Source: Botryococcus braunii
Lineage: Eukaryota; Chlorophyta; Trebouxiophyceae
Length of the DNA: 64,000 nt
Assembly: GCA_002005505.1 (NCBI GenBank)
Contig: MVGU01001615.1
Location: forward strand, 1 to 64,000
Direction of reading: 5' to 3'
Of this stretch, positions 32,872 through 45,440 are shown piece by piece (within the stretch, counting starts at the first letter, position 1; each line of letters begins with the position of its first letter). Below the pieces are notes generated by a model. It made no database searches, was not told the origin of the DNA, and saw nothing but the letters and a program-made list of their open reading frames with translations. Both the position numbers and the translations under genes were made by a program.

Positions 32872-33111
32872 TGTTAGGGAGGATCCGGCGGAAGAGTTTA
32901 GGAACGAAACGCAAGATAGTTACAAAGGAGCAACCGCCCAGACCACCTTCCACGTCCAAGTCCCTTTCCCATAATATATGCTATATTCTAGTCTAACTCT
33001 AATTAACACACGTAACACACTCCTTCCTACTCCACGGTGCTTCGTCCCATAAGGGCGCGTCACGCCGCGACAGAGATCCGGCGTTACGACTGTACCGGAA
33101 TCCCTCTAACA
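32872..33111 (-). repeat. Gypsy-D 3' LTR
   Basis: 240 bp. The two LTR ends are themselves related in inverted orientation: TGTTAGGGAGGATCCGG on one side and the complement of TGTTAGAGGGATTCCGG on the other. Confidence 0.9.
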
Positions 33112-33578
33112 CCCTCCCCCTCTTATTCTTTGGCCGTCCCGGCAAAGAAGAGTGAGGAGACTAACTAGTCCTAGCCCTCGGTGGTCTTGTCTGACGTCCC
33201 CAGCTCCAGGTCAGACCCCTTCCAAGTCCAATGTCCAGTCCCAGTCCCTTACACATATACTAAAGCACAAAGCCCTAAGTCTATGTCCGAGTCCCAACAC
33301 AAGTCCCAATACGAGGTCCAAGTCCCAAGTAACGTAATGCCATCACACGACTATTCACGTTGCAAGTTGAGCATCTAAGGCAGCAATAGTCAAGTCCCGC
33401 GGGTGAGCAGCCCGTGCCACACGCACCCGAAGCAATCAATTGTATTACGTAAGCCCCGTCCCATGCCATGCTCTCGTACTAGGATACCCCCAAGGTACAC
33501 TTTGGTGTGCCTATCCAAAGCTTCCCTGATGGCCAAGGATGTACCAAGGGGCCGACCCGACCTCCCAGGGTGACTAAA
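33112..33578 (-). other. Gypsy-D 3' untranslated region and polypurine tract
   Basis: No gene. Plus-strand 33180-33340 is rich in AAGTCC(C) and GTCCCAA repeats. The polypurine tract (minus strand) is at about 33112-33124. The portion 33470-33570 resembles 56925-57025 in Gypsy-F, sharing GATACCCCC and GGGGCCGACCCGACCT. Confidence 0.65.
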
Positions 33579-36500
33579 CTAACGCTTTCGTTTCTTTTTC
33601 CCATCTCCCTTGGCCTTCACCCCGTGGTTATCCCAATACGTCTGCAACGCCTCCCGCGCGTGCCCTAAATGATCCTCAGGCTCCCATGTGTTATTGATAT
33701 CCTCGTACCCTGTCCACTTAATGAGATACTCGCGTTTAACTTGTCGCCCTCGTCCCTTTTTCTCCCTATGGGCTAACACGGCCTCCACCTCATACTCCAA
33801 TTCACCATCTACCACCGCTGGTGGAGGTGGAGGTTGAACAGTACCGTCACTACGGTAAGGCTTTAACAAGGAAACATGAAACACATCATGAACACGCATT
33901 GACTTGGGTAACCGTAACTTAAACGCTACGGGTGACACCACCCTATCTATAACAAAGGGACCTATAAAACGTGGAAGTAACTTCCGAGTACGCGTATGCT
34001 TGAACTTAATGTTTTTGCTAGATAACAGCACCTGTTGCCCTACTTCAAAGGTTGGACCATCTCGACGATAACGGTCTGCGTACGCTTTCATCCGATCCTG
34101 GGCAGCCTTGAGGCACTGCCGAGCCCGTTCAACATCATAACGCATGCGGCGTACAAATTCTTGTGCCGCTGGGACATAATCATCTCCTAAGAAGCGTACG
34201 GTCATCCGAGAAGGTAAAACTTCTTGGAAAGGTATCCTTGGGTCCTGCCCAAAAGTCAGCCTAAACGGCGTAGAATTTATAGATGCTTGATATGTATTAT
34301 TATACACAAACTCAGCCTCACAAAGATGTACGTCCCAATCCGTATGCCTACCTGTCACATAATGACGTAAGTAGTCTTCTAGAATACGGTTTACCCTGTC
34401 GGTCTGCCCATCCGTTTGTGGATGGAAGGCCGTGGAGAGAGCGTTACGACACCCCGTGAGCTTAAACAGCTCTGCACAAAACTTATTGACCCAACGGGGG
34501 TCCCTATCACTAACTAGCTCCATGGGAAAACCATGTAATGTAAATACTCTAGTCCTAAGCAGGTTGGCAATGTCTACTGCATCGGCCTCCGTCCAAGTGG
34601 CAGCAAAGTGTGCACACTTGGAGAGACGGTCCACTACTACCCAGATTGCATCGTGCCCAGACTTAGTTTTAGGTAAACCAGTGATCAAGTTCATTGAAAT
34701 GGATTGCCACTTCCTAGTAGGTATCTCCAGGGGATGCAAAAGTCCTGCTGGAAGTTGTGAGGAGGCTTTTACACGTTGACAACTATCACAATGGGCAACA
34801 AAATCTCGAACATCCTCATAAACTCCTGGCCACCACCAGGATCTAGCCACCAACTCTAAGGTACGATCCCGCCCAAGGTGGCCCACAACTGGTGGCCCGT
34901 GGAGGTTTTCTAATACCTCCCTGCGTAAATTATACTCGGTCCCTTCCCTATCCACATGATGTGAGGGAACATACACACGCGAGTTTTTATAGAATAACCC
35001 ATCCCTAAAGGTTACCTTACGACGGTTTTGCCGTCGCTGGAGCCATGGATCACCTAAACTAGCTTGCTTGATACGGTCCAGCCACACGCTCTCCTCTCCG
35101 GTATGCGAGGGTAGGGTGATAGCCCCTGCAGTGACTCCAACCCCCATCGCCCCTGCAGTCCTTTTAGCATGTGCGGGCCCCATAAAATCAGGGTGACGCG
35201 AGAGTGGGTCGGCAGGGTTGTGGCGACCTGGTGCCCAAACCCACTCTATGCTAAAATTTTGCAAGAACTCGGCCCACCGCGCCCGTCGAGGTGTTAGTGA
35301 GGACTGTTCCTGTAAGAAACTATTTGACTTATGATCTGTAATGACCTTAAAGGACTTTCCTAACAAGTAACACCGCCACTCCTTTAACGCATACATGACC
35401 CCGGCCAACTCTTTTTCAGTGGTAGAATAGTTTCTCTCCGCGTCATTTAATTTTTTGCTGAAATAGGCTACCGGCCTATCATTCTGCAGTAAGATAGCCC
35501 CTACCCCTACATCACTGGCATCGGAAATGACCTTGAGCTCAAAGGCTTTGGTCATATCCGGCAACACTAACACAGGTGCGGAGGTTAGAGCGTCCTTAAT
35601 TCTTTGAAATGCATGTTGTTCTACCTTCCCCCATGCCCAAGGACGTTTGGTACTAGTCAAGGATGTCAAAGGTGCTGCAATGATACTGTAACGCGCGATA
35701 AACTTACGAAAATAATTGGCCAATCCGAGAAACTGCCTTACGTGTTGTACAGTGGAAGGCGTGGGCCATTTATTAATTACCTCGATCTTCTCTGGGTCAG
35801 GTTTGAGCCCATCCTTCCCCACTAAATGTCCTAAGTATTTGAGTTCGTGTGTGAGAAAGTTGCATTTTGACAACTTAGCATACAGCTGGTGTTCCCTTAG
35901 GCGGTCTAACACCCGCTTAAGGTGGTGCATATGGTCCTCTGCAGTTTTACTGTATAGTAACAAGTCATCAAGATATACGACCACAAAGCCTTCTCGCACA
36001 AAGTCGTGAAAGATAGTGTTCATTAAACGTTGGAATGTTGCTGGAGCATTTGTGAGCCCAAAAGGTAAAACTAAAAATTCATAAGAACCAAAAGGAGTCC
36101 GGAATGCTGTCTTCGGTATATCAGAATCCAAAAGTCTAACTTGGTGGTATCCAGACAAAAGATCGAAAGAAGAAAAATGTTTTGCACCTTGTAATTTATC
36201 AAGTAGATCGTCAATCCTAGGCAAGGGGTATTTATCTTTCACAGTTAAGTTATTGATGGCCCTATAGTCTATAACCATCCTAAATGTACCTTCTTTCTTC
36301 CGCACAAACAGGATGGGACTGCCATAAGGTGAAGCACTTGGCCTTATCAAACCTTGCTGAAGCAATTCCTCCACCTGCTTTTTACATTCTTCTAGTTCTA
36401 GATGAGAAAGACGATACGTTGGCCTACAAGGGGGTCTGTGTCCCGGGTCCATGGGAATTGTGTGTGAGACTTGCCGCACGGGCGGTAAGCTCGGCAATTT

Positions 36501-37013
36501 GGTGGGAAACCTATCCACATACTCCATCAGTAAATCTTTTAGAGCATCGGGTTTTTCCAGCAACTCTATGACACGACGGGAGTTTTCATTTAATTGGCCT
36601 TCGGCACCCAACAAGTCCTCTTCCCAAGGGTTCAACTGTTCTGAAGCCATTGCGGCTGCAGAAAATATCTTTTGCACCTCCGGGGTTGTTTCATTTACTG
36701 TAACAATAGTAGTACCTTCTTTGAAATCCCCGGCGCATGGTCGCACAAGTCCCCAGAAAGCTTGCGCACCCTTTCGCAAGTACCGACAAGCTGTCACCGC
36801 ACCTACCACCTTTGGCGGTCCTCTCCGCTGATTTCCCCAGTAGTGAGTAGGTGTATTGGACAGAGTGACATAGTTATGTTTTGCTCGGAGGTAACACATG
36901 TTATTTCCATAGTTTAAAATGACCCCCCGAGCCCGTAGAAAATCTTGGCCTAAAATAACATCTACCCCATCTAAAAGGGTATCGCATACGATGAATTTTC
37001 TTTGATCTGTGAT
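33579..37013 (-). CDS. Gypsy-D pol: protease end, RT, RNase H, integrase, chromodomain
   Basis: One long frame. It continues in phase from 43097 if CACTA-2 and one ATG are left out, giving about 1,347 codons from 43705. In order: second protease motif VILGQDFL, RT with FRMVIDYRAIN and YLDD, RNase H (VISDASDVGVGA, TTEKELAGVMYAL, ITDHKSNSF, NPADPLSR), integrase zinc site (GHLGRDRT ... CDSCQRVKA), GPFVIDRV and a chromodomain (EYEVEAVLAHRE, REYLIKWTGYEDINNTWEP). Two catalytic integrase residues are changed: the first Asp is Asn (SISMNLITG, codon 34691-34689) and the final Glu is Asp (GQTDRVNR, codon 34400-34398). Gypsy-C keeps D and E at these places. Integration activity is therefore doubtful. 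Confidence 0.92.
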   Translation of the reverse strand: MTDQRKFIVCDTLLDGVDVILGQDFLRARGVILNYGNNMCYLRAKHNYVTLSNTPTHYWGNQRRGPPKVVGAVTACRYLRKGAQAFWGLVRPCAGDFKEGTTIVTVNETTPEVQKIFSAAAMASEQLNPWEEDLLGAEGQLNENSRRVIELLEKPDALKDLLMEYVDRFPTKLPSLPPVRQVSHTIPMDPGHRPPCRPTYRLSHLELEECKKQVEELLQQGLIRPSASPYGSPILFVRKKEGTFRMVIDYRAINNLTVKDKYPLPRIDDLLDKLQGAKHFSSFDLLSGYHQVRLLDSDIPKTAFRTPFGSYEFLVLPFGLTNAPATFQRLMNTIFHDFVREGFVVVYLDDLLLYSKTAEDHMHHLKRVLDRLREHQLYAKLSKCNFLTHELKYLGHLVGKDGLKPDPEKIEVINKWPTPSTVQHVRQFLGLANYFRKFIARYSIIAAPLTSLTSTKRPWAWGKVEQHAFQRIKDALTSAPVLVLPDMTKAFELKVISDASDVGVGAILLQNDRPVAYFSKKLNDAERNYSTTEKELAGVMYALKEWRCYLLGKSFKVITDHKSNSFLQEQSSLTPRRARWAEFLQNFSIEWVWAPGRHNPADPLSRHPDFMGPAHAKRTAGAMGVGVTAGAITLPSHTGEESVWLDRIKQASLGDPWLQRRQNRRKVTFRDGLFYKNSRVYVPSHHVDREGTEYNLRREVLENLHGPPVVGHLGRDRTLELVARSWWWPGVYEDVRDFVAHCDSCQRVKASSQLPAGLLHPLEIPTRKWQSISMNLITGLPKTKSGHDAIWVVVDRLSKCAHFAATWTEADAVDIANLLRTRVFTLHGFPMELVSDRDPRWVNKFCAELFKLTGCRNALSTAFHPQTDGQTDRVNRILEDYLRHYVTGRHTDWDVHLCEAEFVYNNTYQASINSTPFRLTFGQDPRIPFQEVLPSRMTVRFLGDDYVPAAQEFVRRMRYDVERARQCLKAAQDRMKAYADRYRRDGPTFEVGQQVLLSSKNIKFKHTRTRKLLPRFIGPFVIDRVVSPVAFKLRLPKSMRVHDVFHVSLLKPYRSDGTVQPPPPPAVVDGELEYEVEAVLAHREKKGRGRQVKREYLIKWTGYEDINNTWEPEDHLGHAREALQTYWDNHGVKAKGDGKKKRKR

Positions 37014-37483
37014 ATGCACTGGGAGAACGAAATTATCCCACATTGATCCCACGGTCCCAGATTGATCCCACGGCAATCCCACATTGATCCCACCAGAATC
37101 CCACATCGATCCCACATTCGGTGGGATTTTGTAGTCGCAATCCCACCAATCCCACATCGATCCCACCTCGATCCCACGTTCCCACACCAATCCCACATTG
37201 TTCCCAAAAGAATCCCAGACCAAGAAAGTACCATTGCAAGGATGAATGTCACCTCATGACAGCTGTCCAAGGGTCACAGCCATCTGGACATCATGCAAAA
37301 TGCATGTCCAACCTGTTTCCCATCCCCATGTCTGCAAAGACCACTAAAAGTCAGATGTATATACTCCTCCCCTAGGGTGCCAGGGGCCTCCCACAACCCC
37401 TCTCTGCCAGGGCAGCAAATTTGAGCCATCATCTCCAAAAGTTTAATCTGCAGCCACACCCAGCCACAGCCACACACACCCAG

Positions 37484-37488
<5 letters not shown>

Positions 37489-37557
<69 letters not shown>

Positions 37558-37588
37558 ACACACACACACACGCACACACGCACGCACA

Positions 37589-37635
<47 letters not shown>

Positions 37636-37688
37636 ACACACACACACACGCACACACACACACACACACAGACAGCAACACACACAGC

Positions 37689-37731
<43 letters not shown>

Positions 37732-37774
37732 ACACACACACACGCACACGTGCACGCGTACGCAGACACCGACA

Positions 37775-37837
<63 letters not shown>

Positions 37838-37842
37838 ACACA

Positions 37843-37881
<39 letters not shown>

Positions 37882-37898
37882 GCATACACACACACCGA
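37489..37898. repeat. (CA)n compound microsatellite in CACTA-2
   Basis: Counterpart of 9661-10076, with different run lengths. Confidence 0.95.
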
Positions 37899-38372
37899 CA
37901 AAGAGAGAGAGAGGGGGCCAAGGGCAATTGCCCTTGGCCCATCTCCCCCTACATCCCCCTTGCAAGGGGGTTGTCAAAGACAGATTGTAAACCAGAACTT
38001 TCCCCGACAGCAACGCTTTGGTACCGATGAAGGAACCAGTATGACCCGTAGTCATACTAAAAGAACAATGAAGTAGCCGGCTACTCTGTAACCTGCCTTG
38101 CAATTAGGTAATCTAGTGGAAAACTGAATCGAAAAGCCAAGAAGCCAGGTGCACCTGAATGCCCTTGCTATTGTTGAAGGATGCCCTTGCCATGCCAGTA
38201 GCCAGAGAAACCTTGCTCCATGTTTGCACCAAAGAACTGCTTTCCCTGGATAAGGAAACCTTCTGACGCTATGAACAGGGGTATCCCTTGGTTCTGATGT
38301 ACTTTGAAGTTGGTCTCCAGTCGACATTCTCCACATTTACCCCCAAGGCTCATACCCAGCACATAAAAGAAA

Positions 38373-38772
<400 letters not shown>

Positions 38773-38781
38773 AGGGGGGAA

Positions 38782-40920
38782 GAGGTAAATAGGCGTGAGC
38801 GCTGGCGCCCCTGCATGGTAGAAAGCAGCAGTTCCTTGTGTAGGAAGCTATGGCCTCGGCTTTTACGCTCATTGTGCAGGCAGGTCTGGCCTCTCTGCTC
38901 TGCACCTGAGTGGCCCGGCTTGGATAATCCCCAAACTGTTGCATGATATAGGTTTTCAGAGTTAGCCCTGCAAGGTGGGCCCTCACCCAGCACAGTTTCT
39001 TTTCCAGGGCACACAAGCAAAGAGACAGGTAGTTCACTGGTATACATATAAACAGAAACAAGTCCGGAAATCTTCTTTGTTGCTTCTAGCCGGCCAGACA
39101 TGAAAGCCAAAACAGACTGACGAAACCCAAAGTGACCTACCTGGACGCACCCTTTAGCAGCTCATTGAATCCAACACAACTCATATAAATCATAATCCTT
39201 GAAAACATTTCTCAAAATAACAACCGTGAAGCAGCTTATCCAAAAACAAAACACAGACAACGCGCGGACACTGTGCAAACTAGACCTCAGGTAGTTACCG
39301 CTGAGCTGCTCCCAATCTCCAGCTTCAGATTCTGGAAAATGGTAGAAATAAAGGATACAGTGCACAGCTGCATATTTTCAGCCTCCGTAGGACATCGAAC
39401 GGGAGGCACATAAACAAGTCCGGGACAGGTAGGGGCAGCTGCAGCTACAATTCGCCGTTCCCGTGACACTGTCACGTTACGTGACACACGGGACGTCCAA
39501 GACGGTATTGGTTCAACATTGTTCTGTGAGTTGGACCAACACATAGACCAACATTCCGAAGATAAAATTTGTGTTTGTGGAGCATTTTTGTTTCATGTCT
39601 ATCATTGAACAGCTGGCGACGGAGTTGCGTGGGGCGTGCAACGGCTACGTCGCCTGCATTTTGAATTTTTGTGCTCCGGAGTAACTTCTGTTTCTCCAAT
39701 CTTGTTGTATTAGTTATTCCATGCTTGGATAAGTTATTAGACTGCTTTTACGAAGGCTCTCGAGGCTGTTTTGGCACGGCAAGAAACGGCTAAGCATGGA
39801 TGAGGCACGGCTTGCCTGAGGTTGGGGCTCGTTTAGGCCTCTGGGCTGGCCAAATGTAAGGTAAGGACAGATAATGTGCCTTTCTACTGTGTTTACTTCA
39901 ATGACCTATTCAAATTACATTGCTTCATTGAGTTGGGGTCCTAGCAGAACTATGCTGCAGCATCATTGTCCAGGTGCTGCAGGCCCTGAGGCATTTCAGC
40001 CTGTGCCTTACATGTCTATCAGTATGTGGGGGCTTAACTCATAATTCAGATCAGTTTGCACATTGTGTGCTTGTTCACCATGTGTGTTAGCTTCCTTCTT
40101 AAAGAAGGATAGCAATGGGTAGGGGGATTCTTTGTATTGTGGGTTGTCAAGTCTAATACAAGAGAAAGACTTTGGGGCAGGGGCATACTGTATCAATGCT
40201 TGCAGTAATGCTTCCAAGTCCCGTCGGCCAGCATCACTGCTTCTTAAGCTACAACTTGAGGACAACAGGTTCATTCACCTGCATTGAGTTTCACACAAGC
40301 ACGCACTTGACTCCGAGTATTTGACATGCAGGCCAAATCACTGTGTACAAAGGTAGAGAAAACAGCTGCAATGGAGACACATTGTCTGTCACTACGCACT
40401 GCCGAGACGAGGAACTCGGCAAATTTGAACAGAATCTACCAGTCTGCAAACGCCTAATGGGTTTCTGACGGCAAACTTGCTGATGACAAAGTCGGTAGCA
40501 GCGACAAGAAATTGACCTTGATGATTCATAGAGGTATTTCATCTCTGTAACATCCATGGAACCCTCATATTTTCCACGTGTGCAATGTGTGTGTGTGTGT
40601 GTGTGTTGGGGGGGGGGGGGGGTGGCGTGCGCGCACGCGATTGCATGTCTGTTTGTCACAGTTTGCCTCCCCCCCTCCCCCAACCCCCCTTTACCAGCTC
40701 CTCTCACCCTTATCCTCTCCCCCCCCCCCTTTTCACTCTCTCCCTCTTGCCCCCTTCTACCTCCCTTCCCTCTCCCCTATCTCCCATTCTGTTACGATAT
40801 TTCCCCTTTCCCTCATTTGTGCCTCCATTCATGTCCAGGAGACTGTTGCTGGGAAGCGTAAGGAGAAACCCACCGCAACGAAGCTGCGCCGAGGTCAGAA
40901 GAAGAAGCTCCATGTGTGCA
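38782..40920. other. CACTA-2 cargo related to host locus at 61-64 kb
   Basis: Near-identical counterpart of 10934-13080 in CACTA-1, including the CTGTCACGTTACGTGAC palindrome near 39462-39484 and the Lys/Arg-rich exon-like segment at about 40840-40920 (one residue changed, V to L). It has a short (GT)n tract at about 40585. Confidence 0.55.
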
Positions 40921-40953
40921 GGACCCTTACCTTACTTGGCCCCCCCCCCCAAG

Positions 40954-41456
<503 letters not shown>

Positions 41457-42387
41457 GCTGCAGATCTTGGAGATGATGGCTCAGACAATTTGCCATGGCA
41501 GAGGGAGGGGTTCTGGGAGGGGAGGAGTACATATCTGATGTTTAGTGGACTTTGGAAACAGTGCGCGCAGCTTCTTGATGCCTGGGAGGGGTTGGGTGAG
41601 GGGCTTGGGAGCAATATTTTGTCTCCAGCGAAGCCCTGGGTGTGGGAGCGGGATGGGCATCAACAACTTGGCATTCTTAGGTCGACATGCATGGCTGAAG
41701 CACAATGTTAAGGACCTGATGGTGATTTTACATAGGCTGTACCTCATGCACAACTTTCTTTTCAAAGTGGTCCATGCAAGTGACATGGAGTGTGGGTTTT
41801 GCAGTAACATCGAATACGCAGCAACTGCCCATGGAGCTTGGAAGATCTTCCTCTACAGGACTAGAGAGTCATTCAGGCACGGGAGCCGTTTCCAGAATTT
41901 TCATGCCGGCAGAGGATTGGAAAGTTCCTGTCTGTCAAGCAAGTACACCCACCAACTGTGGAATCTGTGGCTGCTGGTACCAGTCTCACAAAGTGACACC
42001 AGCCTTGCATTATTAATATTGTCAAAAGCGACATCATCAGTGTAGGTGGGTGGGTCTGAGGTTTTATGGTAGCTCTCCGGGGTGCAGCCAAACATGGGAG
42101 CCACTACATGAACATGGGAGTGCAGTTAGTATCCCATGTATACATATGTTTCGGCCCTTAAGTTTGCATTAAGGTTGTAGAGGCTGCCAGACCAGCATAT
42201 GATCCTGAGTCAACAAGACATATTGCATGGAGTTTAATTACTTGCTGGTAGCTTCAAAACTGGTAATGAAGTTGACATTTAAGTTTCTGCATTAATATGT
42301 GGGTATTCCTAAGTGCACGGACATACGATATATATATACGCCTTCGTGGCTAATTCCCTTATTTAAAAGCTTATAGACGAATAAACT

Positions 42388-42433
42388 AGTATGCACTCTA
42401 TACATAGCTATGTATACGTACAGAGTGCATACT
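42388..42433. repeat. Cruciform-prone palindrome in CACTA-2
   Basis: Same 12-bp arms and 16-bp inner palindrome as CACTA-1 14211-14256. Confidence 0.8.
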
Positions 42434-42624
42434 ATAGTAGCTAGCTAGCTGCTATAGCTAGTAATGAAATAGGTTAAACTTGGCACCTGCAGCTGCGCAG
42501 GTGCATGCAGGTCATCTGATTTGTAATATTAATGGTATACTCATGATGATAGACTTTTGCTGATTTCTTTACATCTCCTACTACTCTCCCACTCGTCTGA
42601 GGCTTCATATGCTCATCCTATGTC

Positions 42625-43084
42625 AGTCCCACATGGATCCCATACAAATCCCACGTGCTTCCTGGGATCATTGTTGGATGTCCCAGATCATTCCCATATC
42701 AATCCCACATCATTCCCGTATCAATCCCACATCGATCCCACTCAGTCTGTCCCAGATCGATCCCATAAAAGTCCCACATCGATCCCACAAATTCTATCCC
42801 ACATCATTCCCAGATCGATCCCACATCGATCCCACCAAAATCCCACATCGATGTGGGATCGATGTGGGATCGGAAATTCCGGTCCCAGAATCGTACACTT
42901 TGGTCACACAATCCCACATCGATCCCAAATTCAATCCCACATTGATCCCACATCGATCCCAAATTTTCAGAGTTCAATCCCACATCGATCCCACATCTAT
43001 CCCACACTGTGGGATCGTTTTGGGATCGATGTGGGACTTTTAGCAGCTGGTGGGATCAATGTGGGATCAATGTGGGACAATTTC
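42625..43084. repeat. CACTA-2 right subterminal repeats
   Basis: Array of ATCCCACATCGATCCCAC-like units with one extra unit near 42690-42715 compared with CACTA-1. The left array is at 37029-37216. Confidence 0.8.
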
Positions 43085-43096
43085 GTTCTCCCAGTG

Positions 43097-43705
43097 ATGG
43101 GCAGCTAAGTGTAATCTTAACCGAGCCGTGCCCGCTGACTTCATCGTTTGACCATCTGCCAACTGAATATTGACACTTTCAGTATTGGCCCTGATTTTCA
43201 ATGTATTTAAAAAAGAAGCTCGAACAAAAGAGTGGGTAGCCCCGGAGTCCATAAGAGCAGTACCCCATACCCCACCTACGTTCACATTGAATATCATCTG
43301 TAAAGTTCTATTACCAAATGCTTGTGCAAAGCTGATATTATACTTGGGGGCAGCATAGAAAGTTCTGAAAGAGTAGGGGGTATTTCTATCTTTCTTACCC
43401 TGCCCAACTAATTTCATTCCCTTGGTGAGAGAGTAAACACTATGAACCTTAGAAGCTTTTTCCCCTATTAAGAAACACGCCGATAAGTGAGGGTTTTTTG
43501 TTTGTGCCTCTAAAAAGGACCCTAACACTTCTTCTGCTTTACCAGGGGACACAATTACAAAAGAGGGTCTAGAAGTGCCATCTTCAAGCACTACATCTCC
43601 TTCCTCCCTTGCAAATTGACAATTAAGCAAGGTTTCTAGTGTTTTCTGTTGTTCGGAATAAAATTTGTCGAGACGAGTAAAATTTGGGGAATGTGGGTTA
43701 GCCAT
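43097..43705 (-). CDS. Gypsy-D protease N-terminal part
   Basis: 203 codons from the ATG at 43705 to the CACTA-2 insertion. Catalytic D-S-G-A-T-H-S lies near residue 155, preceded by a region like that of Gypsy-C (ACFLIGEKASKV, FYAAPK). The second protease motif is on the other side of CACTA-2 at about 36960. The ATG lies directly after the gag stop at 43706-43708, so pro-pol is in another frame than gag and needs reinitiation or frameshifting. Confidence 0.85.
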
Positions 43706-45150
43706 TTAATATCTCCCCCTTCCCCTTTTTCCTCCTCCTCCTCTGCCTCTGCCCCTGCCTCTGCCCCAGCCCCATCCTCTGCCCCTGCCCCTGCCTTGTC
43801 CAAAGCCCTGTACCATCCCTGCCCCTGCTGGCAGAGCCTGTGGGGCAGGGAGACCATGAATGGCCCCCCTACCCCTCCCCTGTGTCATGTAAATGTGTGG
43901 GGGGACTCTGTTCTCCATCGCACACTGTTGTAAGCACAACTCAATCGTGAGTTGGTCAAACGATGTGAGGGGTATATTATTCTGGAGTTTCCTGAAGGGG
44001 CACATATGAAACTCGTGGCCCCTACAATGGCACGCATGACAACGCCTATCCGGGGGTATCGCAACCCGAGTGTCTACTCGGAGATGCGGGGCCGCACCAT
44101 CCCTTCTATGTGGAAGCGGGATGAATGGTGGGGCCCCTCCCCAAGCTTGTCCAGCTGCCATACCAGCCATGCCAGCTACTCCAGCTTGCTCCTGAAGCGC
44201 TGGTGGGTGAAACACCAATGGCTGCTGCCAGTCCCATTGCCCCAGTCCTGGTCCTTGTCCTTGGGGTTGCACAGCTGCCGCTTGCCCACTTGGGGCCCCC
44301 ATCCTGGTCCTCTTATAGTGTCTCTGCCCTCCCCCCATGGCAGCCTCATATTTTGTCAGTGCATTGAGCATTACATCTATGTCATTATAGGGCAAACCAG
44401 TCCCCGGGTCAATGATTGCTTTGTCTTGAAATTCTTCTCGCAGGCCCTTTTTAAAGCGATGCAACTTTTCACCCATAGACAAAGTTTCATGTGCTTCAAC
44501 CTCTCCAAACAAAGTAGTGATTCTTTCTACATATTTTGACAAAGGCTCATTGCCTTGATACACAATATCAAGTTTATTACGGGCTGTGGTAGCTCTATCT
44601 TGGCTATCATACACACTTTGCATCAATTCGTTCATAATATCCAACGTTACCTCTTCATTAGGATTTGCTCTTTCAAAAGCAGCTCTTTTGGACAGCCATA
44701 CCTTCCTAGGTAGTTTTTCTAAGCACCTGTACGCATAATCCACTTGCAAAGCTTGTGGCACCTTCGTTAGTACGCAATACGAACGGACATCAGCCATGAA
44801 TTGTTGCCAATCATCTTTTCGACCTTAAAACTTTTCTGGTAAATGAGCCCTTATGGCAACGGGACGAACCTCTGCTTCGCCTTCTCTCGTTCTTCTTCCC
44901 GATGGAGCAGATCGTCGAGTTGGCCTCGCAAGACATCCATGCGCTCGTTCATAGCGGCATTGTCCGCCTGTATTGCTGCTATTATTTGTTGTCTTTGAGC
45001 CATTTTTACTGCTCGTGCGAAGGAATGAGACCGTGTTAACCCAGGCGGAGGCCCCAACGGGGCGCCGAGTGAAACCCGCGCTAACGCACCACAGATACCG
45101 CAAAGCTCGTCCTCACTTGATGTATAACTATTATTAGAACTACTATACAC
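43706..45150 (-). pseudogene. Gypsy-D gag, two lesions near the N-terminus
   Basis: The N-terminal piece (from 45150 or 45003) carries a coiled-coil-like segment (AAIQADNAAMNERMDVLRGQ) and ends by frameshift near 44860. A TAA at 44827-44825 then interrupts PEKF-GRKDDWQQF, the usual start of the capsid domain. From 44797 the frame is open: capsid domain (LDIVYQGNEPLSKYVERI), a CCHC knuckle (C-x2-C-x4-H-x4-C: CHACHCRGHEFHMC) and a long Arg/Gly-rich C-terminal tail (GRGRGRGWGWGRGRGRGRG) that binds RNA. Because pol is long and open while gag has these lesions, gag decay may be recent. Confidence 0.85.
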
Positions 45151-45195
45151 ACTCTCCGTGGCCGGAGAGGGGCCTAGCCCCTCGCCGATACCAGC

Positions 45196-45435
45196 TGTTA
45201 GGGAGGATCCGGCGGAAGAGTTTAGGAAAGAAACGCAAGATAGTTACAAAGGAGCAACCGCCCAGACCACCTTCCACGTCCAAGTCCCTTTCCCATAATA
45301 TATGCAATATTCTAGTCTAACTCTAATTAACACACGTAACACACTCCTTCCTACTCCACGGTGCTTCGTCCCATAAGGGCGCGTCACGCCGCGACAGAGA
45401 TCCGGCGTTACGACTGTACCGGAATCCCTCTAACA
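45196..45435 (-). repeat. Gypsy-D 5' LTR
   Basis: 240 bp. It differs from 32872-33111 at two bases (near 45229 and 45306). Followed by the GAATG duplication at 45436-45440. Confidence 0.92.
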
Positions 45436-45440
45436 GAATG

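Noticed and set aside
33579..37223. Taking the full 1,214-codon ORF as a natural Gypsy-D protein
   Set aside because: The first 70 or so codons from 37223 come from the CACTA-2 end; the real frame enters at 37013 from 43097.
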